Of a DNA stretch of 64,000 nt, positions 46,937-55,938 are shown in pieces (position 1 is the stretch's first letter; the number at the start of each line of letters is the position of its first letter). The DNA is taken from the NCBI RefSeq assembly GCF_003403015.1, contig NZ_QURL01000004.1:248001-312000 (forward strand), given 5' to 3'. The notes under the pieces were generated by a model. It was given only the letters and a program-made list of their open reading frames with translations, ran no database searches and was not told the origin of the DNA. The DNA is from Fulvimarina endophytica. GTDB taxonomy: Bacteria; Pseudomonadota; Alphaproteobacteria; Rhizobiales; Rhizobiaceae. The position numbers and the translations under genes were made by a program.

Positions 46937-49180
46937 ATGCTGCCTTCCCTCCCGGGCGATCCTTCGAGCACCGGCATTGTCCGCCTGCGTCGGCATCTTC
47001 ATCTGACCACCGCGGCGCTCGCCGCCTTCTCCGCCGCGTTCTCCGCAGGCGCGGCGTTCGCGCAAGGGACGATCCAGCTCGATCAGGTGGTGGTCGAGGC
47101 CGACGCGCAGTCCGCCCCCGCCTCCTCCGGGCCGGTCTCCCCGGCGGGTGAAACCAGCGCGCGTGGCGTCGCCAATCCCGGCCCCGTGGACGGCTATGTC
47201 GCCGAGAACGCGACCGCCGGCTCCAAGCTCGCGACGCCCATCAAGGAGATCCCGCAGGTCGTCACGGTCACTGGCCGCGAGGAACTCGACGATCTCGGCG
47301 TCCTTCAGGTCGACGAGGCCCTGCGCTATTCGCCGGGCGTGTTCGCCTCCCCCTTCGGCGCCGACTCCGACACGGACTGGGGCTTCATCCGCGGCTTCCA
47401 GACCACCCAGACCGGCTTCTTCCTCGACGGTCTCCCGCTCTTCCAGTACGCCTTCGCCTCGATCATCATCGATCCCTTCATCCTCGACAGGGTCGAGGTT
47501 CTGAACGGGCCCGGATCGGCGCTCTACGGCGCGGCCAGCGCCGGCGGCATCGTCAACCTGTCCTCCAAGCGCGCCGATGGCGAGCGCATCCGCTATATGG
47601 AGACCGGGATCACCGACGAGCCCAAGGGCTATGTCGGCTTCGACCTCGGCGACCGGTTCTCCCTCGCCTCGCCCTGGAGCTATCGTCTGACGGGCCGTGT
47701 CCTGGGCGGTGACGACGACGTCGATTACGCCGACCAGTTCCGCGGCGTGATCATGCCGCAGCTGCATTACGAGGGCGAGGATACGCGGGCCGATCTCTAC
47801 GCCATCTACCAGCGCGACGATTCCAAGCACACCAACGGCTTCCTGCCCTATGCCGGAACCGTGGTCGACGCGCCCTATGGCCGGGTCCCCAACGATCTCT
47901 TCGTCTCCGAGCCCGGCCCCGACGACCTCAAGGCCAACCAGACCCTTCTCGGCTACGAGATCGAACACGACGTCAACGACGTCCTGACCCTGCGCTCCAA
48001 CGGCCGCTACGCCAATATCCAGCGCGAGGAATACCAGATCTATCCCTTCGATCTGGACCAGACCGATCGCGTCCTCAGCCGCGGCGCCTTCGGCCACGAC
48101 ACCGAGGCCGATCTCGTCACCCTCGACAATCAGGCGATCCTGACCTTCGGCACCGGCGTTTTCGATCATCGTCTCCTGGTCGGCGCCGAATACCGCTATT
48201 ACGGCGTCGATCAGGTACAGGCCTCGAACTTCGCGACCATTCCCGATCTCGATCCGATCAATCCGGTCTATGGCAAACCGCTGCCGGCCCTCTTCGCGCC
48301 CTATCTCGACGAGACCGTGGACCTCAACAGCCTCGGGCTCTATGCGCAGGACCAGATCCGGTTCGGCAGAGCCATCCTGACGTTGAACGGACGCTACGAT
48401 TCCCTCTGGACCGATCGCGACGACCGCACCTCCTTCGGCAACGACTACGACAATCACGAGGACGCGTTCAGCGGACGGGCGGCCCTCGGCTACGAGATCG
48501 CCGACGGTCTCGTTCCCTATATCAGCGCGTCGAGCTTCTTCGAGCCGCAGATCGGCACGAACACGCTCGGCAATCCGGTCGGGGCGCAGGACGGCGAACA
48601 GTACGAAGCCGGCGTCAAGTGGGCGCCGACGGGCCTGGATGCGGTCTTCACCGCGGCGGTCTTCGATCTCACCCGCCGCAACACGCTCCAGAGCCGCTTC
48701 GTCGGCGGCGCCTTCATCAACGAGGCGCGCGGGCAGGTGAACTCCCAAGGCATCGAACTCGATGCCCGGGTCGGCCTTGCCGACGGTCTCGATCTCGTCG
48801 CCAACTTCACCACCTACGACATCGAGATCGAGAAGGACGCCAATCCGCTCTTCGTCGGAAACCGGCCCTTCGTCGTGCCCGAGACCTTCGCCTCCGCCTT
48901 CCTCAACTACCGGGTCGAGAGCGGCATGCTCGAAGGCGTCGAGCTGGGCGGCGGCGTGCGTTATGTCGGCAAGAGCTATGCCGACAATCTCAATGAGTTC
49001 GAGGTGCCGGACGTCACGCTCGTCGATGCCCGCATCGCCTACGAGAAGGAGGATTGGGGCGTTTCCCTCAACGTCAACAATCTCTTCGACGAGGACTATG
49101 TCTCGAGCTGCCAGGAGACCACCGCCTGCTACTACGGCGAAGGCCGCCGCGGTCTCCTGAAGGCTCATTTCAACTTCTAA
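46937..49180 (+). CDS. TonB-dependent siderophore receptor (FhuA/FoxA-like)
   Basis: A 747-residue outer-membrane receptor. The signal peptide ends near residue 42 (GAAFAQ). A TonB-box-like IQLDQVVVEA follows, then the plug (about 95-225) with KEIPQVVTVTGREEL, RGFQTTQTGFFLDGLP and RVEVLNGPGSALYGAASAGGIVN. A 22-strand barrel takes up the rest and ends in the aromatic KAHFNF. These features are those of hydroxamate-siderophore receptors. Nine bases separate it from the fhuC-like gene, so receptor and inner-membrane importer form one operon. No siderophore synthesis gene is in the window. Confidence 0.9.
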   Translation: MLPSLPGDPSSTGIVRLRRHLHLTTAALAAFSAAFSAGAAFAQGTIQLDQVVVEADAQSAPASSGPVSPAGETSARGVANPGPVDGYVAENATAGSKLATPIKEIPQVVTVTGREELDDLGVLQVDEALRYSPGVFASPFGADSDTDWGFIRGFQTTQTGFFLDGLPLFQYAFASIIIDPFILDRVEVLNGPGSALYGAASAGGIVNLSSKRADGERIRYMETGITDEPKGYVGFDLGDRFSLASPWSYRLTGRVLGGDDDVDYADQFRGVIMPQLHYEGEDTRADLYAIYQRDDSKHTNGFLPYAGTVVDAPYGRVPNDLFVSEPGPDDLKANQTLLGYEIEHDVNDVLTLRSNGRYANIQREEYQIYPFDLDQTDRVLSRGAFGHDTEADLVTLDNQAILTFGTGVFDHRLLVGAEYRYYGVDQVQASNFATIPDLDPINPVYGKPLPALFAPYLDETVDLNSLGLYAQDQIRFGRAILTLNGRYDSLWTDRDDRTSFGNDYDNHEDAFSGRAALGYEIADGLVPYISASSFFEPQIGTNTLGNPVGAQDGEQYEAGVKWAPTGLDAVFTAAVFDLTRRNTLQSRFVGGAFINEARGQVNSQGIELDARVGLADGLDLVANFTTYDIEIEKDANPLFVGNRPFVVPETFASAFLNYRVESGMLEGVELGGGVRYVGKSYADNLNEFEVPDVTLVDARIAYEKEDWGVSLNVNNLFDEDYVSSCQETTACYYGEGRRGLLKAHFNF

Positions 49181-49189
49181 GGGACCTCC

Positions 49190-50002
49190 ATGTCACCTCG
49201 GAAGAAGCCGGCGGGGTCCCCTCCGCCGGCTGATCTTTTCGCGATCGAGGCGCTGCACCATCGGGTGGACGGCCGCGTCGTCCTCGACGTTCCGCAGCTG
49301 CGGCTGCGCACCGGCGACGTGACGGGCCTGATCGGACCGAACGGCTCGGGCAAGTCGACCATGGTGCGCTTCATCGCCCGCCAGGCCCTGCCCGATACGG
49401 GCCGCATCCTGTTCGACGGATGCAAGATCGCGGAGTTCAAGGGCCGCGATCTCGCCCGCCGCCTCGCCTATCTGCCCCAGACCCCGCCCACGACCGACGG
49501 CATGACCACGCGCGAACTCGTCGGGCTCGGGCGCTATCCCTGGCACGGAGCCCTCGGCAGGCCGGGCCCGGCGGACAGGGCCGCCATCGACCGGGCGATC
49601 GCGCTCACCGAGACGGGCGATTTTGCGAACCGGCCCGTCGACCATCTGTCCGGCGGCGAGCGCCAGCGCGTCTGGCTCGCGATGCTGATCGCGCAGGAAG
49701 CGCGCTGCCTCGTTCTCGACGAGCCGACCTCGGCGCTCGACGTCGCCCATCAGGCCGCAATGCTGCATCTCGTGCGCCGGCTGTCGCACGAACTTGGCCT
49801 GTCGGTGATCATCGTCCTCCACGACATCAACATGGCGGCCCGCATTTGCGACCGGCTGGTGGCGCTTCGCGGCGGCCGGATCGTCGCCGACGGGCCGGCC
49901 GATGCGATCATGCAATCCGAGACCCTCCAGGCGATCTACGGCATTCCCATGGGCATCCTGCGCCAGCCCGAAACCGGCGCGCCGATCGGCTACGTCGCTT
50001 GA
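49190..50002 (+). CDS. fhuC: Siderophore ABC importer ATPase (FhuC)
   Basis: A 270-residue ATPase of the iron-siderophore/B12 group. Walker A is GPNGSGKST, the Q-loop region is LPQTPPTTDGMTTRELVGLGRYPWHG, signature LSGGERQRVWLAMLIAQ and Walker B CLVLDEPTSALD, followed by HDINMAARICDRLVALRGG. Sequence order receptor-fhuC-fhuD-fhuB equals that of the ferric hydroxamate locus. Its TGA overlaps the TTG start of the next gene. Confidence 0.9.
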   Translation: MSPRKKPAGSPPPADLFAIEALHHRVDGRVVLDVPQLRLRTGDVTGLIGPNGSGKSTMVRFIARQALPDTGRILFDGCKIAEFKGRDLARRLAYLPQTPPTTDGMTTRELVGLGRYPWHGALGRPGPADRAAIDRAIALTETGDFANRPVDHLSGGERQRVWLAMLIAQEARCLVLDEPTSALDVAHQAAMLHLVRRLSHELGLSVIIVLHDINMAARICDRLVALRGGRIVADGPADAIMQSETLQAIYGIPMGILRQPETGAPIGYVA

Positions 50003-50976
50003 CCGGCGGCCCTCCCCTCGGCCCGACGCGGCGCGCGGCCCTCGCGGGTCTCGCGGGTCTCGGTGGCGCAGCCCTTCTAGGCCCAGGCGCCTTCGCTGCG
50101 GCCGCGATCGGCTTGCAGCGCAAAAGGGGCGCTGGCGAAGCCGGACGCGGTTTTGCCGTGGTCGACTGGGCGCTTCTCGAAACCGCGCTGATCCTCGGGC
50201 TCGAACCGCTTGCCGCGCCGGAACTCGTCCTCTACCGGCGCCTGGCGGTCGAGCCTCCCGTGCCGTCCGCCGTCGCCGATCTCGGCCTTCGCGGCTCCCT
50301 GAGCTTCGAACGCCTCGCACTCGCCGATCCGGCCATCGTCTTCGGCAGCAATTTCAGCGCCTGGGCTGCACCGCAGATCGAGGCGATCGCTCCCTTCGTG
50401 ACCTACGACCTGTTTCTCGCCGGCGAGCCGCCTCTGTCCAATATCGAGGCGATGACCCGCGATCTCGGCGACCGGTTCGCGGTTCGCGCCCGCGCGGACC
50501 GCCAGATCGAGGAGACGGGCGCCCTGCTCGGCGCATGCCGGGACCGGCTTCGGGCAGGGCCTTTCCGCGACGTGCTTCTGGTCGATCTGGGCGATGCCCA
50601 TCATGTCCGGGTCTATGGCAGCGATTCCCTGTTCGGCGACGTGCTCCAGCGCCTCGGACTTCCGAATACCTGGGAGGGCGGCACGCGCTATAGCGCGACC
50701 GCGCCGGTGGGGATGGAGGTCCTCGCCGAGTTTCCAGAGGCCTTCCTCCTCGTCGTCGGCCCTGTTCCGCCCGATGCGGGCCGCGCGATCGAAACCGGAG
50801 CGCTCTGGCAGGCCCTGCCCCAAGTCGCGGCCGGTCGCATGGCCGTGTTGCCGCCGGTCAACGCCTTCGGCGCGCTCGCCTCGGCCCGCCGCCTGTCGCG
50901 CTTCGTAACCGCCGCGCTCCTCGGCGAACGGCAAAACCCCGAAGGCGCGACCATCCGAAGGTCCGTCCGCTCGTGA
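49999..50976 (+). CDS. fhuD: Siderophore-binding periplasmic protein (FhuD)
   Basis: A 325-residue helical-backbone binding protein. It has a twin-arginine-like export signal (TRRAALAGLAGLGGAALLG), then VVDWALLETALILGLEPLA, DLGLRGSLSFERLALADPAIVFGS and a C-terminal lobe ending in VNAFGALASARRLSRFV. No ATG exists near the N-terminus; a TTG at 49999 overlaps the fhuC stop as TTGA and gives the right length, so translation is likely by re-initiation. It hands the ferric siderophore to FhuB. Confidence 0.85.
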   Translation: MTGGPPLGPTRRAALAGLAGLGGAALLGPGAFAAAAIGLQRKRGAGEAGRGFAVVDWALLETALILGLEPLAAPELVLYRRLAVEPPVPSAVADLGLRGSLSFERLALADPAIVFGSNFSAWAAPQIEAIAPFVTYDLFLAGEPPLSNIEAMTRDLGDRFAVRARADRQIEETGALLGACRDRLRAGPFRDVLLVDLGDAHHVRVYGSDSLFGDVLQRLGLPNTWEGGTRYSATAPVGMEVLAEFPEAFLLVVGPVPPDAGRAIETGALWQALPQVAAGRMAVLPPVNAFGALASARRLSRFVTAALLGERQNPEGATIRRSVRS

Positions 50977-52952
50977 GCCGGTCCGTCGCACCCACCAGCC
51001 GCATCGCTCTCTTTCGACGCGCGAACCCGGCACTTCTTTGCTGGGCCGGGCTCTTCGCCGTCGCGCTCGCCGTCTTCGCCACGGCCTCGGTCCTGCGCCT
51101 CGGCGATCTCTCACCCCGATTTTCCGAGAGCTTCCTCGCCTACGGCCTTCTGCCGCGCGGCGCCTTCGCGCTTCTGGCGGGCGCGGCCCTCGGCCTGTCC
51201 GGTGCGCTGCTCCAGCGGGTGCTGCGCAATCCGGCTGCCGACGCGTCCACCCTCGGCATCGGCTCGGGCGCCCAACTCGCCCTCGGCGCGGCAACGCTCT
51301 TCTTCCCCGCCCTTCTCGCCGAGGGCCGCTTTCTCGTCGCCTTTCTGGGCGGCTCCGGCGCGCTCCTCGTCGTCCTCGCGCTGGCGCGCCTGCGCGAATA
51401 CGATCCGGTCACGACGGTCCTCTGCGGCCTCGTCGTCAGCCTCGTCTGCGGCGCGCTCTCGGCGACGCTGATCCTCTATGGCGGCGACTACATGCTCTCG
51501 CTGCATCTCTGGGGCGGCGGCACGATTTCCCAATCGGGCTGGCGGGACAGCAGTCTTCTCTTCGGCGCGCTGATCGCCGCGATCCTCGCAGCACTTCTCC
51601 TATCGCGGCCCCTGACGCTGCTCGGCCTCTCCGACGAGAGCGCGCGGGGCCTCGGGGCCGGCGTCGGGCTCGTCCGTCTTTCGGTGATCGCCATCGCGAC
51701 CGGCCTTGCGGCCACCGTCACCGCCGCCGTTGGCATCATCGGTTTCATCGGTCTGATGGCGGCCAATCTCGCACGCCTTTCGGGGGCGCGCACGGTGAAC
51801 GCGCAGCTTCTCGCGGCCCCGCTGATGGGCGCGGTTCTCCTGTTTGCGACCGATGCCGCCGTGCTGCTGTTCGAAACGCTCACCACGACGAGCCTTGCGA
51901 CCGGGGCGGTAACGGCTCTTCTCGGCGGGCCGCTGCTTCTATGGCTCCTGCCGCGTCTCGCCCACCGGGCAGGCCCGGCCCTCTCGGTTCCCGTGCGCGA
52001 CATCGCTCACCGGCGACTGGCTCTCGCCCTTCTCCTTGCGGCGATCCCCGCCGCCTTCGTGCTGTCTCTGGTCCTGAAGCCGGCGATGGACGGCATTCTC
52101 CTCGATCTGGCCGCGATCGAGGCGCTCTCGCCGCTTCGCTGGCCGCGCCTTCTGGCAGGCGCGAGCGCCGGGGCCATGCTGGCGCTGGCCGGAACCCTTC
52201 TTCAGCGGCTGACGGGCAATCCGGTGGCAAGCCCGGAGGTTCTCGGCATCTCCTCGGGCGCAGGGCTCGGGCTCGCCGTCCTCCTCCTCTTTGCCCCCTT
52301 CGCCGGAACCGGGCCGGCTTTCGCGGCGACCTTTGCCGGAAGCCTCCTGTCCCTCGCCGCGATCCTCGTCTTCGCGCGGGCGGCAGGCCTCGGCCCCGAA
52401 CGCCTTCTCCTCGGTGGCATCGCGGTCGCCTCCCTCGCGGGCGCCGGGGTCACCCTCGTGATGGCGCGCGGCGGGCCGGAGGCGTCCCGGCTTCTCGACT
52501 GGATGAGCGGCTCGACCGCCCGCGTCGGCCCGGGCCTCGCGCTCGCCGAGGCCGCGATCCTCTTGGTGCTCCTGCCGCTCGCGCTGCTCGCCCATCGCTG
52601 GCTGTCGCTGCTCGCCCTCGGCACGCCCACCGCGCGCGGGCTCGGCCTGTCGCCGGAGAGGGCCGGCAGCGCGCTCATCACCCTTGCCGCGGTTCTCACC
52701 GCCGCCGCGACCCTTGCCGTCGGCCCGCTCTCCTTCGTCGGACTGATGGCCCCGCATCTCGCCCGCGTCGCGGGCTTTCGCCGGCCGGCCGATCAGCTGC
52801 TCGCAGCCCCCCTCATCGGAGCGCTCCTGATGATCGTGACCGATACGGCCGCGCGCAGCCTCGCCTTTCCCTATCAGCTGCCGACGGGCCTCTTCGCGGC
52901 GCTTCTGGGCGGGCCCTATCTCGTCGTGATGATCAGCCGGCAACGCCGCTGA
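50973..52952 (+). CDS. fhuB: Double-length siderophore permease (FhuB)
   Basis: A 659-residue permease made of two fused FecCD-type halves (about 1-325 and 335-659), as is typical of FhuB. Each half repeats LSGALLQRVLRNPAADASTLGI / LAGTLLQRLTGNPVASPEVLGI and the ATPase-contact segment GFIGLMAANLARL / SFVGLMAPHLARV. About twenty hydrophobic spans. Translation begins at a GTG that overlaps the fhuD stop (GTGA). Its 3' end overlaps the convergent exporter gene by 20 bases. Confidence 0.92.
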   Translation: MSRSVAPTSRIALFRRANPALLCWAGLFAVALAVFATASVLRLGDLSPRFSESFLAYGLLPRGAFALLAGAALGLSGALLQRVLRNPAADASTLGIGSGAQLALGAATLFFPALLAEGRFLVAFLGGSGALLVVLALARLREYDPVTTVLCGLVVSLVCGALSATLILYGGDYMLSLHLWGGGTISQSGWRDSSLLFGALIAAILAALLLSRPLTLLGLSDESARGLGAGVGLVRLSVIAIATGLAATVTAAVGIIGFIGLMAANLARLSGARTVNAQLLAAPLMGAVLLFATDAAVLLFETLTTTSLATGAVTALLGGPLLLWLLPRLAHRAGPALSVPVRDIAHRRLALALLLAAIPAAFVLSLVLKPAMDGILLDLAAIEALSPLRWPRLLAGASAGAMLALAGTLLQRLTGNPVASPEVLGISSGAGLGLAVLLLFAPFAGTGPAFAATFAGSLLSLAAILVFARAAGLGPERLLLGGIAVASLAGAGVTLVMARGGPEASRLLDWMSGSTARVGPGLALAEAAILLVLLPLALLAHRWLSLLALGTPTARGLGLSPERAGSALITLAAVLTAAATLAVGPLSFVGLMAPHLARVAGFRRPADQLLAAPLIGALLMIVTDTAARSLAFPYQLPTGLFAALLGGPYLVVMISRQRR

Positions 52953-54720
52953 CGGGTGTGCCGGCCGGGTTCACCCGGTTTGCCGGCGAGACGGCAAGGC
53001 CCCGGTCGTTGCCCGACTGGGCATCGACGAGACGGGCATAGGCACCGCCGCTCGCCATCAGCGCCTCGTGGGTCCCGCCCTCGGCGATACGTCCGCCCGC
53101 GACGAAGAAGATCCGGTCGGCATGGCGGATCGTCGACAGGCGATGGGCGATGACGAGCGTCGTGCGGCCCCTCGACAGTTCGGCGAGGGAAGCCTGGATC
53201 GCGCGTTCCGTCTCGGTGTCGAGCGCCGACGTCGCCTCGTCGAGGATCAGGATCGCGGGGTCCTTGAGGAACATGCGGGCGATCGAGAGCCGCTGCTTCT
53301 GGCCGCCCGAGAGCTTCACGCCGCGTTCGCCGACGATGGTGTCGAGACCGAAGGGCAAGGCCTCGACGGTCGCCTCGAGGGAGGCCCTGCGCACCGCCGA
53401 GACGATCTCCTCCTCGCTCGCGCCCAGCCGGCCATAGGCGATGTTCTCGCGCACGGTGCCGCCGAACAGGAACACGTCCTGCTGGACCACGCCCACATGG
53501 TTGCGCAGGCTCGACAGCGTCATGTCGCGCACATCCCGGCCATCGATCCGGATCGCGCCGCCGCTCGCCTCGTAAAAGCGCGGGAGAAGGGCGCAGATCG
53601 TCGTCTTGCCGGCGCCCGAGGGGCCGACGAAGGCGATCGTCTCGCCGGGCCTTGCGGCAAAGCTCACCCGGTCGAGCACCGGGCGGCCGTCGCCATAGGC
53701 AAAGCTCACATCCTCGAAGGCGACCGCGCCATCGACGGAAGAGACAGCCACCGCGCCCGGTCGATCCTCGATCTCGGGCTCGGTGTCGAGAAATTCGCAA
53801 TAGCGCCGGAAGCCCGCGATCCCCTTGGGATAGGTCTCGATCACCGCCGCGATCTTCTCGACCGGGCGGAAGAACACGCCGACGAGGAGCAGGAAGCCGA
53901 CGAAGCCGCCATTCGAGAGATCGCCCGAGATCACGTAATAGGTGCCGGCCACCATCACGATGACCTGGGTCATGCGCATGGAGAAGTAGTTGAGCGACTG
54001 GGACCAGGACATGATGCGATAGGCGTCGAGCTTGCGCTGACGGTATTGGGCGTTGCTGTGGGAGAACAGCGCCTTCTCGTGGTGCTCGTTGCCGAAGGCC
54101 TGCACCACGCGGATGCCGCCCACATTCTCCTCGATGCGGGCGTTGAAATCGCCGACCGAGGCGTAGATCGCGCGCCAGGTCGCCGTCATGCGGGCGCCGT
54201 AGCGGCTGGTGAGCCAGGCACCCACGGGCACGACGAGGCCGGTGATCAGCGCGAGTTCCACATGGATGAACAGCATCAGCACAAAGGCGCCGACAAAGGT
54301 CATCACGGCGATGAACAGGTCCTCCGGCCCGTGGTGGGCGATCTCGCCGATCTCCTCCAGATCCTTGGTGAGCCGGCCGACCAGATGGCCGGTCTTGACG
54401 TTGTCGAAATAGCGGAAGGAGAGCTTCTGGAGATGGTCGAAGGCCTTGCGGCGCATCTCGGTCTCGATGTTGATGCCGAGCATGTGGCCCCAATAGGTCA
54501 CCACCGCCATCAGCCCCGTGTTCAGGCAATAGATCAGGATCAGCCCGATCGTGGCGAGCCCGATCATCGGCCAGTCGCCGCCCGGCAGGAGATCGTCGAC
54601 GAAGACCTTCACCGCGATCGGGAAGCCGAGTTCCAGGATGCCGGCGAGAACGGCGCAGCCGAAATCGAGAAGGAAGAGCGTCTTGTAGTGCCCGTAATAG
54701 GCGAAGAAGCGCTGGAGCAT
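52933..54720 (-). CDS. ABC exporter, fused membrane and ATPase domains (MsbA-like)
   Basis: A 595-residue half-transporter that should act as a homodimer. Six membrane helices occupy about residues 15-310. The ATPase domain (about 335-575) has Walker A GPSGAGKTT, Q-loop VGVVQQDVFLFGGTVRENI, signature LSGGQKQRLSIARMFL and Walker B ILILDEATSALDTETE. The family exports lipids, drugs or peptides. Its place against the siderophore genes could mean siderophore export, but nothing in the sequence shows this. The last 15 or so residues overlap fhuB coding sequence on the other strand. Confidence 0.88.
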   Translation of the reverse strand: MLQRFFAYYGHYKTLFLLDFGCAVLAGILELGFPIAVKVFVDDLLPGGDWPMIGLATIGLILIYCLNTGLMAVVTYWGHMLGINIETEMRRKAFDHLQKLSFRYFDNVKTGHLVGRLTKDLEEIGEIAHHGPEDLFIAVMTFVGAFVLMLFIHVELALITGLVVPVGAWLTSRYGARMTATWRAIYASVGDFNARIEENVGGIRVVQAFGNEHHEKALFSHSNAQYRQRKLDAYRIMSWSQSLNYFSMRMTQVIVMVAGTYYVISGDLSNGGFVGFLLLVGVFFRPVEKIAAVIETYPKGIAGFRRYCEFLDTEPEIEDRPGAVAVSSVDGAVAFEDVSFAYGDGRPVLDRVSFAARPGETIAFVGPSGAGKTTICALLPRFYEASGGAIRIDGRDVRDMTLSSLRNHVGVVQQDVFLFGGTVRENIAYGRLGASEEEIVSAVRRASLEATVEALPFGLDTIVGERGVKLSGGQKQRLSIARMFLKDPAILILDEATSALDTETERAIQASLAELSRGRTTLVIAHRLSTIRHADRIFFVAGGRIAEGGTHEALMASGGAYARLVDAQSGNDRGLAVSPANRVNPAGTPVSGVAG

Positions 54721-55148
54721 GGTCGTTCTCTTCCCCGAGATGGGAGGGCGCGCAGCCGCCCGACCTGCCCTCTTCCCGCCCCGAGGCGAGGCGAGGCGTC
54801 CGCATCGAGCCCGTCGGGCATAGCGTCAACGACCGGGCACGGTCCCCGCCGCAGGGCGGACGCGGTCCGCACCGGGCGCATTCGAGGACGGGAATGGACC
54901 GCAGGACAGGACCGCTCGGGCGATGGACCGTTCGACGAACGAGGAGGATGGTCGGCTGGCGCGCCGTTTTAATATAACCGCATAAATCATATTCAACACG
55001 CGCGAGGCAAGTCGCGGAAGCCTGTCCCCATGGCTCGGAGGAAAGCCGTCTGCCTGACTTGCCGATCGGACGAGTTCTTACCCCTCGAAAGGGTCTTCGA
55101 CGGGGCGGCGAGTGCCCCTTCCGACGGTCCGCCGCAGCGAAGGTCTTC
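54721..55148. promoter_or_regulatory. Promoter region of the exporter gene with an AT-rich island
   Basis: About 430 bases with no gene. An AT-rich island at about 54968-54997 (TTTTAATATAA followed by CATAAATCATATTC) contrasts with the GC-rich setting and probably marks a promoter or operator roughly 250 bases before the exporter ATG. Confidence 0.4.
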
Positions 55149-55643
55149 CTACCAGCCGAGGCTCCCCGGCCCGCCCTTGAACGGACCTGCGAAACCATCG
55201 GTGATCCAGCCGCCATAGAAGGGACCGTCCTGGGGCGTCACCCTCTGCCCGTCGACGAAGCAGCCGTCGAAGGGCCGCGCATAGAAGGCGACATGGTCCT
55301 TCAGGCAGGCGAAGGACCGGGTCGGCGAGGGATAGCTCCAGCCCACCCTCTCGATCACCGTCTCGCCTATCACCACGTCCCAGTAGACGGCCGCGCCCTT
55401 CCATTCGCAGAAGGAGCTTCCCTCCGCGCGCCGGAGGACGCCCGGTTCGATATCGTCCGGCGGGATGTAGTAGCTCGGCGGATGGCTGGTCTCCAGCGTG
55501 CGAACCGTCCGGCGGCTATCGACGATCCGCCGGCCGCCATGCTCGATGACGATATGGGCCGTGGTCGGCTCGGCGATGGCGGGGCGGGGAAACGACCAGA
55601 CGCTCTCCTGGCCGGGTCGGATGGGATCGGGCTTCGGTCTCAT
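55149..55643 (-). CDS. DUF427 family protein
   Basis: A 164-residue protein of the DUF427 family, usually with the beta-tent fold. Typical pieces: ESVWSFPRPAI, VRTLETSHPPSYYIPPDDI, SFCEWKGAAVYWDVVIG and the C-terminal FYARPFDGCFVDGQRVTPQDGPFYGGWITDG. The function is unknown. Start at 55643 was chosen over an ATG 12 bases upstream because it lies closer to the conserved region; both are possible. Convergent with nothing close by; stands alone. Confidence 0.85.
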   Translation of the reverse strand: MRPKPDPIRPGQESVWSFPRPAIAEPTTAHIVIEHGGRRIVDSRRTVRTLETSHPPSYYIPPDDIEPGVLRRAEGSSFCEWKGAAVYWDVVIGETVIERVGWSYPSPTRSFACLKDHVAFYARPFDGCFVDGQRVTPQDGPFYGGWITDGFAGPFKGGPGSLGW

Positions 55644-55938
55644 GGGCGCTTCCATCCATGGGCAGGTGTCGTGCGAGGCGGGTCGAGGACCGGCGAGCCC
55701 AGGGTAGACCGGACGCCGCGAGAAGGGCCATGTGGCCTATCGCATCATCGCTCCGGCCGCCTGCCGGATGTTCGGCCCCGATCGCGCACATGGCTTCGCC
55801 ATCCGCTCCTCGCCATCCGAGGGTCCGTCCGCAGGCGAAAAGCCCCGTGAACTGTGCAATGGGGAGCGCTCTTCCATATGCGCAGGAGACGAAGGGCCAC
55901 TGGGAGGACCCGAGAATGCGCATCAGAAGGACCGTTTC

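Noticed and set aside
46880..49168. Antisense open frame of 762 codons across the TonB receptor
   Set aside because: The product is a repetitive Val/Glu/Gly/Asp mixture without motifs, while the plus strand encodes a full receptor.
53068..54972. Plus-strand open frame of 634 codons opposite the ABC exporter
   Set aside because: No domain, no ribosome site, and complete overlap with a gene that has all ABC motifs.
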